Positions 48,421-59,200 of a DNA stretch of 64,000 nt are shown here, piece by piece. Within the stretch, counting starts at the first letter, position 1, and the number at the start of each line of letters is the position of its first letter. Below the pieces are notes generated by a model. That model made no database searches. It was not told the DNA's origin and saw only the letters and a program-made list of their open reading frames with translations. Origin of the DNA: Phorcus lineatus (taxonomy: Eukaryota > Mollusca > Gastropoda > Trochida > Trochidae); NCBI GenBank assembly GCA_921293015.1, contig OV121082.1, positions 45,900,971 to 45,964,970 of the forward strand, given 5' to 3'. The translations under genes were made by a program, and so were the position numbers.

Positions 48421-51400
48421 CTACTTAGAATACTGTGCGCATCCTGCAGTCGATTGGCCTGCCCGGGTTCCTGTAAACAAAGATACAATGTGCAACATTA
48501 TAACCTGTTTTCTCAGGTCAAATTAAGGTACGTTAGTTAGATATATATTTACATTAGCCATATAGACATAGCCATAAATATAACTTTCAGTCTGATATAT
48601 ATTGACCTTGATCCGAGGGATATAACTTTTACACTATTGCCTCTTCCAGGATCCGAACTCATTCGGTTGTGCAGAAGACAACCCTGATGGATCGACTTCG
48701 TATCCTGATACATGCAATGTTTATATGCATGGAAGATTTAATCAGACTGGGTACCGTTGGCCCTTATTAGGAGCCACAGCGTCATCAAATCTACATTGAC
48801 AATTCCCTATTTCCTAAGGTTATAGTACAAGATATTTCAGCTTAGGACATTGAAAATTATGTATCTTTGAAGGTATATATAATTTAGATAACTATTTCCC
48901 CTGCCCTACATTAATAGAAATTAGTAATGGCAAACACATATTGTCAAAGTTAAAAAATATACGATCTACTCGTGCACTTTACCTCAAACCCTACACAGTG
49001 TCATCCGCAATAATTGCCTTTATATTCTTTATCAATTTCATAATAATAGTTGAAAGTGCATGGATTATATGCAAATCGGGCGAAAAAGACAATGACGAAA
49101 TATAGCTTGGATAGCCACTGATTTTAGCATTCATGTTTCTTTCGTTTTTTTCTGAAATGATTTTGAACTCCCTGGCCAATCGGAGCCACTACCATCTAGA
49201 TCCCCCGTCTGGCTAGAATTTCTAAAAGATGGAGTATGTCAGTCCTAAAGTCTATCGATGAAGGGGAGGGATTTTATGAATATTTTATTTACTTTAAGTT
49301 GTTGTTTTTTTCGATTTCCTGTGCATTTTAGCTGTCTTTGTAAGGGGGGAGAAATGTTTCAGTTTTCGGCTAAAACCTCATAAAATCGGCGATAAATAAT
49401 TGTAGATGTCATCTAGTAGGTTTAAAGAAATTAGCCACGAATCGAGAGACGTCGCAATTTTCACAATTTCAGCAATATCGCCGCTGTCAGTCTGAAAGAC
49501 TATTCTTATGGGGAGGTTGTATATATAATATTTTAACATCTTTCATTACAAGCTTCCATTAATATTGAAACGGGGGTTACAGCTCTCACTTATGGCATAA
49601 TTCACAAAGCTTGGTGAATGTAAAGGTATTACAAGCGCAAGAAATCTATACTCATTTGTATTTGATTTTGTCAATGGTTGGCCTGTTGTAAAGTTGCTTA
49701 TGTAAACAAACCTACGACGGGCACATATTTGGCCTACTTACCCCCTGGTCCGAAGAGAGTAGCGTAACAGGGGTTTGCACAGTACATTTTCCCGTCTCTC
49801 TGGAACAGAATTGAGAATGAATAAATAAATTATTGAATGGATGAAAAAAATAAATAATAATAACAAACGAAAATAATGGGGGAAAAAACAATGAATGAAT
49901 TGATAAGTTGGTTTGAAGGTAGGTTGGGGTGTGATAATGCAGCGGGAACTCCGTTCGGCTTCGAATCAAGAGGTCTGGGGTTCGAATCCCGCCATGGGCT
50001 CGGCAACTTTGTCCGCAGTAGAGAACTGTTCTACTCGGAATAGTGCAATGCTACGCTGAATTTCAGCGCAGTACCACCCATGGTTCTACACTTCCAGTCG
50101 GTGCTTGCAGGTTTCTCCCTGCAAAATATCAGGCAGTCTCCGAATATAAGTGAAATACTTTTCAAAGCGGCGTTAAACCCAAAATCACCTCAGCCGGTAG
50201 GTAGGTATGTAGTGAAATGGATCATCATTGATCATGGACCTTTCACTTCTTTTACGAAGGTAATATTTGTTGTAAATCGGATCCTCAAATAAGACACTTA
50301 TGGAAATATATATTGTCGCATAGGTATACTATACTTTTACTTACTTCTGCCTGCTTGCCCTTCTCTATGACCTTGTTGCACCTGTCACACTTGTGGCAGG
50401 GTCTGTGGTAGTCCTTACCATTTGACGTGTATTTCTCCGCTGAAAGGGAATCAAAACATTGAGGGAAAATTTTGTGAGAGAAAATTATATTTATATACAT
50501 TTGAATTTCTAAAAGAAAAAATGCCATTCATTAATGAACATATGTTTCAAATAAAACAAAGTATATATGCATTATTGGCTTTTTATACTTGACTTAATAG
50601 GTTTTAATTTTTTTAAATGTAATATTGTTATATTTTGGATCCTTCTTTCGGCAATACTATCAATTTATAAGAATGACCTTAACTGAATGAAGTACGCTTT
50701 TAATAATGCATGTGTACAGAAGGAAATAATGTATATCTTACTAGCTGAACGGTCTTTGGTTTGAATGATTTATTATGAAGTCGTGTACTATGTACAATGT
50801 TGAGAGTGTAACAATAACATCATATGGTATATCATTCACTCTCAGGGCGAAAGGTAAATATAGCTTGGAATGAACCTTTACTAAGAATGTCGTCTGGCAA
50901 ATCTAACTATCGCTCATTTTATCTTAGACTAAAATTTAGTTTAGTCTATGAATTTTTTTAATAATTTATTGTTCGTTCATCCATTGTATTTGTTTTCTTT
51001 GGGCTCCTAATTTCATATGTGTATTCAGTCAATCTAGACTTGGTGAATGTGGACCTAGACTGTATAAAAGGCTCCTCTATATACACAGTCATGAAGCAGG
51101 ACTAATTTTATCCTAAAACAAAAGAAAGCGACCATGGGATGTCCAGGATGAGAAACTCTTATCACATTTGGGAGGGTTGGCATTGTGACATGGCTTCCTT
51201 TCACAAAGCAACCTTTACTATGGTAACCTTAACATTCTTTAACATTGCGCCTTAAGGACTAATAAAAATATAACGATTACCTTAGTGTTTTGTGAAAGGA
51301 GGCCACGATCTCAGCTAGGTCTTTCCTGCGTCAAAACAGGCATTAACATTAACCGGGAAGGAAGTAACTTGTCCTCAGCTTAAAATTCATTCAACTACTT

Positions 51401-53765
51401 GTTTGCAACTTCTACAAAAACCCGCTTTGGCCTCACTTACTGCAAGATTGTCACTCAACTGTAATGTAAGTGCATACAAATTCAATGAATCATCTCTCTC
51501 GAAGTATCCGTAGGCGCTTCCATCTGTTACAAGTGAGCGAGATTGATAGATCATGCTTTACAGTCTCGGTTTGCGATGTCTTTCTAGCAGCAAATAAATG
51601 TGTTCAAAACCTTAAAAAAACACGAATGTGTCGACCACGTCAAATTTAGATTGGCCTGTACAAACGCCGTTTTTGAATTTTTGTTTGTTAGTTGTTAATA
51701 CAGAATGACTTTCTCATTTTACAATTGCTAAAGTGCCAAGGGTCATATGCGCTTCAACTTATGGTCACCAGTAATTTCTATCGAACTACCTGAATGTCTT
51801 TTGTGCAGATACACACTTCACTGTAATAAAAGGACATGAATGAGGGCAGATCCTTGAGACTCTAACTACCATATGTGCATAAAGTAGTAGCAAGCAGTTA
51901 CACAGGACAGTTGTGTGTGTCCTCATTTGATTTGCGACACCATACACATGTAGTTGGTATCCAATTCTTTCTCAATTTAAAATCTATCTAACGCCGGCTC
52001 TGTCGACGAGAGAGAGACTGTAATACTGATGTGGAATTGAACCTTTCATGGTTAAAGCTGTTACTAACGCTATTAACTTGTATCACAATAAGCAAAATTA
52101 AATATGATATTCGTGTTGTTCACCATAATGATAAAAGAGAGTACACGCTGTGCTCTGTACTGGTACTCTACACTAGACAGCTTCAGTCCCGGTCGACCGA
52201 GCCTCAAACTCTATACACAGCGGGCAGTAAAACCTACTTCACATTTGTCAAGTGCGCTCCTACATCATTTGAGTTCTCCACTTCTCCAAATATGGCTTGC
52301 CAGATCGTTTAAGGGACCGTTCATTATTTCTTGTAAACGTAGGATCGTACATTAATGTCGTATATGCTACTAACTCCAAACTTGTTTGACAAGAGCCTTT
52401 TGGAATAACCTACATATTTAGCTTAACAACTTCTTCTATCCTCATCCATCATTAACAAAATATATGTTCTGCTTTGGTATACACTACACCAAAATATACT
52501 ACTGAATCATATCATCATTGCAATAAAGAAAACCATTTACAAACTAAAGCACAAAACACAAATATCGACTGAATATGGTTCTCGGTTAGCTGGCCGAAAT
52601 ATCTTAATAATTTGATGAAATTCCCCGCACGTTGGTTGGACTTGTATTGATGTTCATATTGCAGACGAGAGCTCCCCGTGATAGGTTCTCATGCATGTTG
52701 GCGCTTTTGTCCCATTACTCACAGGGGTAATTCCGTAGATGTAATGACGTCTAACTTTATCGCTAATGTAAATGAGAATGCCTTTCATCACCCAAAACAT
52801 GAATATCGTTAAAATTGCATTTTGTTAAGGCAGGGAGTCTAGGTAGTGTACAATTTACACATTATCTCTGCGTAATATCACCCACCTTCCCCTAGCCATA
52901 CATAATGATCGGTCCCCGAACAGGTTTAGCGAAATGTGGTTACTTGAATTGTTCAGCTACTGCCCAGAAAGAAATGTTTTCAATAAGCACAGCCACGCCT
53001 GTCGCTTTCAGATAAGGCGTCATGTACATCAGGTGTATTAGATCTGGAATCTGTATTGCTCGTGTCCATATGTCAGTGTTATCACCTGTATTTAGTTACA
53101 TTGACGATGTGCTGTGTTAACAACCGCTGTTATAAAAGTGACAAACTTGAGGCAGAGTCTTAGAAATTGATCATAAATATTTATGTATCGGAGCTGCATA
53201 ACTACAGTGTAAATGTGCGCTTCGTGTACATATGTGGAGAGACACTTGAGTGGTTAATTACGAGCTCGTCGGTGTCCTCAGTGAGATAACTAGCAAGGCT
53301 CCCGGCGTATGTTGTAGTGCTGGTTCGCTGGTCCTGACCTCGTGTGTGTTTATATGACTGGATATGTCATAGATTCAATCACCTTGCTGACCCGGCCTGT
53401 TCAGTATTGATCTGTACATTTAGTGAAGGCAATAAGTGGTTAGATGGGAATGACTTGAGGTAACATTTATATTTCCTGACTTATGATGGAACTGTGAGTG
53501 GAATACTTCACATATATCCTATAAGGGCTTAACACATGTATTATATTAGTGTTTTCCTATATGAGAATATGTGAAATCAATGAAACGGTATACAGTTCAA
53601 CAAGGAAATTGATCGCAACCTCGCAAAATAATAACGTACTCGCAAAATGCCAACCTGTTCTTACAATTCTTATCAGTATATTGCCAGCACTTCTCCCGCA
53701 TTACTGTTAAAGTGACAGTACTACTCACCGAAGTACACCTCTTTGTTGCAGACTGGACACTTCAT
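48421..53765 (-). CDS. CRIP: CRIP-like single-LIM-domain gene 2
   Basis: Exons on the minus strand: 53765-53729 (37 bp, MKCPVCNKEVYF), 50439-50345 (95 bp, AEKYTSNGKDYHRPCHKCDR), 49799-49742 (58 bp, RDGKMYCANPCYATLFGPG) and 48470-48421 (50 bp, tail ending STAGCAQYSK then TAG). Splice sites are GT...AG with phases 1, 0, 1, and the reading frame stays open throughout. The 79-residue product is close to the 77 residues usual for CRIP1 and has the complete LIM zinc-binding set. The last exon is supported by its likeness to gene 3's tail (GTAGSANY). SINE copy 4 lies in intron 2. The upstream region carries the shared promoter-like element at 53846-53877. Confidence 0.88.
49940..50190 (+). mobile_element. 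tRNA-derived SINE, copy 4, diverged
   Basis: It has the same body as the other copies (CGTTCGGCTTCG, GGTTCGAATCCCGCC, GCAGTAGAGAACTGTTCTAC), but with internal deletions and more substitutions, so it is older. The box A region is mostly lost. GGTAGGT near both ends may be a remnant of the target duplication. It lies in intron 2 of CRIP-like gene 2. Confidence 0.82.
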
Positions 53766-53845
53766 GCTTCTTGAGTCGGATCACGTCTTCCTCTCACACT
53801 AGTTTACTAAAAACAAGGCGTCAACCTATTTGAGCTAGTCACACA

Positions 53846-53877
53846 GCTTTGCACACGGCCCATGGTCAGTGACGTCA
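53846..53877 (-). promoter_or_regulatory. Shared upstream element of CRIP-like gene 2 with perfect CRE
   Basis: The plus strand reads GCTTTGCACACGG at 53846-53858, identical to the copy upstream of gene 1. After 11 bp comes the palindromic cAMP-response element TGACGTCA at 53870-53877. It is 81-113 bp upstream of the ATG at 53765. Confidence 0.55.
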
Positions 53878-56278
53878 CCTTATTCATTGTAAACACACGC
53901 CGATCATATTTGATGCATGTAATGAGTTGAGGTTACCCAATAAGGTAAAAGTGTTCGACGACATGTTACTGTAATCAATATCTGAAGTGGTCGATAATTT
54001 ATAAACAAAAGGGTAGGGCTTATATACGGTTATATATTCAAAGTATATATTTCAAGTGTTTCTAAACTTAATTCGTTTATAACCTGGGCGTATGAAATAA
54101 ATCAAGCTCAAGCATGCATACAAGTCGTATGATGACATATCACACTACATGTAGTGTCATTTAATGCCATGCATCATATGTGCATCTCATTTCATTACCT
54201 CTACTTGACATATAACATGATGGAAGCCAGGACGCGATATATATATATGTGTGTATGTAGACGTGGTCGGGGAAATAGGTATCCTGTCTTGGGTGTACAA
54301 TCCAGTTTACTTATAGATCACATACCGAGCATAATGAGAACAAACAATTAACATATTATGAGAGAGTCCGAACAACTCAATTATCCATATTGACGAAGTA
54401 AACAGCTCTCGATTCGATCGGGTTGTTAATGTCAGGATATGAGCGAGTGAGAGAGAAGGCGAACATGGTGAAGAATTTACTTTGACGGATAGACTAGAGA
54501 ACACGGGCAGTGATACAGACACAATGTGACACTGAGGGTGGACAGAAAGAAAGAATAATCTAAAGGAAGACAGACAAATATCAGTTAATTATTGAATTAT
54601 AATTACTTAAGTTTTTGACTAGTGAAGTCACGATGGTAAAACATTCAGTGTAAGAGACGAAAACAGATATAACAGAATGACGTATATATGGTCAAATAAC
54701 AGAAAAAGACTACTAGAAGATACCAAGAAAACAGATAGAGAAAATGAAAAAAATATCGAATACAGCAATAACTGATAGACAGACAGAATGAAAGAGAACT
54801 ATAGAGAACATAAACAGCGCGAGTAATCAGTCCAAAGTATGAGAGGAGAATAACGATAAATACATATATCGTTGAGAGAGAACAGGGAAAAAGCATTGAG
54901 TGACAGAAAGAATGAGTGAACAGCGCGAGTAATCAGTCCAAAGTTTGAGAGGTGAATAACGATAGATACATATATAGTTGAGAGAGAACACGGAAAAAGG
55001 ATTGAGTGACAGAAAGAATGAATGAGATACAGGAAGAACGAGTAACCAAATCACTAATAGTCAGAATGCCATATAGCGAGAAATGGCATATACAGTGTTA
55101 AAAGAGATAGAAGCTTAAGAGAACACCAAGAGAGACTTGGTACATGCTAGCTCGAACAGGAAACAGCTTGCATGACCTGGAATATATGTAACTCGTATGT
55201 TTGTGTGATGGTACGTTTGACAGACACAGGGTGTGTCCTGTTTCTATCTTGAGCACACCATTGTGTTAACATATTGTCACCACATATAGTATCCGGCCTT
55301 ATCACATCGCCGTTCTTACTGTCGACGCCTCATGTGTCATCAAGCAATCCTCTCCCACTTTCATATTTCACATTCATATTCGGCACATATATCAGTTCTT
55401 TAATTCCGAAATAATCAAAATCATTGATGATGTGAATAACGTATTTAGCAGTTTACATTTACATACTCATAATTAGCACATGCATGGAAAATGACCATTT
55501 TTTATATGAACAATTGTACATCAGAGCGTTGACAATAACAACCAGATCACTTGTTGTAGATATCATATTTGACCAATAAGGTATGTTACACTTACGTCAC
55601 CGTACAGAAGTTAAACACGATAAACATATGCAATACATTAACTTCGTTTTTATACTTCTGTTCTTCAGTGACTTATATATGTATATTGATTGTCAAATCT
55701 GTGATTATATGTCTGTGGTTTAATTCATATAATCATTAAAAAGATTTAGGTTTTCGTATTTATCTTTGTAGGTTTTATAAATGTGGTGTATTGTACGATC
55801 TACTACTATAGAGTTGTTGATTGATTTTATATTACATGCTCGTTATTCAAGAACATATCACACATACACCTGATATACAATAATGTTTTACGAGATTCTT
55901 TTATGAACTTCATTACATACATTACAAGGAGACAGTCAAGGCTTTAACATTTATTTTTAAACCGACTTCCTGATTTGGAACCATATAGTCACAAGAAGCA
56001 CCAGAAATCACTAATAAGGAAAAATCTGCAAAACACTTGCTCATAGATTTTGACTAAAAACGCTTACACGAATGAATATATACGGATATACAGCGAAAGT
56101 AAACCGACACATCCAGATACAGCATTTAGAATAATAAAACTATTAAGGATTCCTCAGAATTGTGGAACTCGATCTTCAAAAGTCTCGCTCTTGTTGTAGC
56201 CGTGTAAGACGATTGACACTAAAATATAGATGTGTAGGTGCTCCAAAGAGACTTGTTTTCCTCTCGGTATGATATCAT
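53878..56278. other. Intergenic between CRIP-like genes 2 and 3, one tandem duplication
   Basis: No gene was seen. A purine-rich GAGA/GACAGA-like stretch runs from about 54430 to 55120 and includes a 106-bp tandem duplication. The short ORFs on its minus strand are by-products of this composition. Confidence 0.5.
54813..55026. repeat. 106-bp tandem duplication
   Basis: Unit 1 is 54813-54918 and unit 2 starts at 54919, both beginning AACAGCGCGAGTAATCAGTC. They differ at a handful of positions. A local duplication in a purine-rich segment. Confidence 0.85.
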
Positions 56279-59200
56279 CTAGTAATTGGCGCTTCCTGCT
56301 GTTCCAGCGCCTTGCCCGAACCCTGAAATTGACACATATACATGTTCACGTTTATATCAAGCTTTATTATATACAGCTACCTACAGAAGCTTCTCAAGTA
56401 CTTTTGGTTATGCCTGCATACCTTCTGTTACAAGTGGAACAATTCTAGAAAGGCTAGAAATACAAAATCCTAGTTGATTTCAAAAGACATTAGCTGTAAC
56501 ACTTCCGACGTAGTTTAGACTCAGCATTCGGTCTCGTCCCCTAATTTTACGTGTGAATTAGTTAAATGACTCACGATGATAAAATTTATCATACAATAGA
56601 ACATTAGAACCTCACGATATATTCAGTCAGGTTTTTTATTTCAATATATCAAATGTGGCCATAATAATTTTGTACAAGTATATTACTACTCAAACCAAAA
56701 AGCTCATTTTACATTTGTGATACCATAACTCAATAATTTTCAAATATTTTAAAATTCACGTACTCATCGTTCAGGGTGAAATTTATAACGGAAAATGTAA
56801 CCTTCAAATTAATCCAATTTTCTATCCATAGTTTGAAGATATGTGTTATATTTGAATGATTAAAATGATTCATACGATAAAATCATTTATTCTAAGCAAT
56901 AACTCATTTTTGGACACCCTAAGGGAAGTTGGTGTATTCTTAAAGTGCTATTGGAAGATAAGATGAAATGATGACGTAAGAATTTCTGCTGTTGATTAAG
57001 ATTCGAACTTTTTGACATATCGACTTTTACTAGAATCCGAAGTTTGACGAGAACAGTTGTAATTTTATCAACGATAAGAGTTTGTATCTGTTAACTAGCA
57101 GTTAATATCATAAACATAATTTGTCAACTTTAGATTCTTTAACTGGCATGAACATCCAATGTGTCGTTTTTATAGAGATGTGAGGTCATAAATGTGGTAT
57201 CAAGCATTTTTTTACCTCATTAATCTTTAAGTTCACCTGATGATTGGACAGTGACATAACACATTTGAAATCACATGGGAATTTCACAGGAATGATTGGA
57301 AAGAAGAAAAACGTATATTTGAATGATTAAATCGAATAATACCTAACGAGGAATTGAAAATGATATGTGTTATTTTCCTTAATTATTTCTCTTTTTTTTG
57401 CAAATAAAACGTGGTCACTTTATTTAATGAACCTTATGTTTTTATACTGTAGTAAATCACTCACTGAAATGTATTATGATAAACATTGTCCACCAGACCA
57501 ACTTTTATGTTACATGTTATTTAACAACTGGATAAATTGATATAGCCATTAGAAAAGTGCACTGTTTTCAGTATGCCGTGGAATGAGTAGAAGAGAATTA
57601 GTACTAACCCCCTGGTCCAAACAGGTCTGCGTAGCAAGGTTTGTGGCAATACAGCTTTCCCTCGTGCTTAAAAAGACATATGTGAAACACGAATAATGAT
57701 GTACATGAGCTCTGATGAATACACATACTACTATCACAATAACTTTGTTAACACACCTCAAGTTTAAATGATCCATTAATGCACAGTTAGATATTGCAAC
57801 AAGAAAAATATATGCTTTCATTTCACTCCTTTAGCTCTTACCCTGGTGCTAAAATAGATATATGTGAATCATGAACAACCATGCATGTCAATCAGCTCTA
57901 TTAAAAAAAATACAATAGTACGTTTTTGATTAAACGTAATTATTTATACTTACCTGTTGACTAGACCTACTAGGCCTGCCTCCTCTAGGCATGCTTTATT
58001 TCAACCTTATTACCACAGACGAAACTTGAACTAGTGGAGTAAGGGATGCGTAAAATCCCCCTCCAAGGGCGGTAAGTCAGTGGTCTCGTGACGTCACTCC
58101 CAGAAGCCTTCACTCTCCGAACAGGCCCATAAAAGGCAAGACAGACCAAGCGGGGAGGATGGGCGGGACTAGTGCGTAGGTCTAGTCAACAGGTAAGTAT
58201 AAATAATTACGTTTAATCAAAAACGTACTATTATTTAAATACATATCTGTTGACTAGACCTACTATGCCTAGAATTCCACTGCACGGAGGTGGGTCAGTA
58301 GATATATGGGAGAGACGAGACCAGCGACAAGCCCTGAGTGTAAGCTAACCTACGAGTCCTCCACCCTGTGGTGAGGACAAGGTACAGCCCGGGAGACACT
58401 ATCTCTACCGCTAAGCGGATCGAAGAGACAACCCAGCCACTCAACTCCTGATTAACACTGTCCCCGACCCATATGGGGGGAAGTGTAAATAGGAATAACC
58501 GACAAAGAACAAACGATGCGAACCGAAGTTTTGCAAGGAGCATCGAAAGACACACGGGACCCTCCTCCTAAGAGGACTGTCCCCTTCTCGGTCTGATCGG
58601 GGGGACCACCTTCGCCTGAGCGAAAACCTGCGGACCCAGCCTTGAGATGCCTTCGAGATCTGATGTGGAGAGATCTCGTAGGTAATGATTGGCGCAGACC
58701 TCTGAAGAATGCCAAAAACACCCCGCCATGACGTCCTAGACCGCGATGTTACAGTGGTAAGCCCTCTTGGCTGAGACTGCTCGGATCTCATGCAGGTTGG
58801 AATGCGATGGGGGTGGCAGGTCAGAGGCCTTGTACGCGTCAACGACTGCTGACCTAAGGTATACACCCAACGCTCGCTTGTCCAGCTCTTTCGTGCTCCT
58901 CGGCGAGAGAGGCAAGAACAGACGACGCCTGCCATCCCTCAGCCTGCACGTAAACCCTCAACGCTCTAACCAGACACAGAGAGAGATCTATCTCTCCCGA
59001 TTCAGACCCCAGTGCCGGAATAGAGTATGTACGGCCCGCCTCATCAGCTGCTTGGTTTTTGCAGACGATGTCGGGAGCTAAACCAAGTAAGGCTGACCCC
59101 CCTTCCTGACCTCAAAACGTAGAAGGTCCGCCTGTAACGCATGGATTTCTGAAACCCGAGTTACGGAGGCCACCTTGATGGTGAGAGGGAGGAAGGGAAC

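Noticed and set aside
54307..55054. Series of minus-strand open frames rich in Ser, Leu and Phe
   Set aside because: They arise from the purine-rich tandem-repeat segment and have no domain or splice support.
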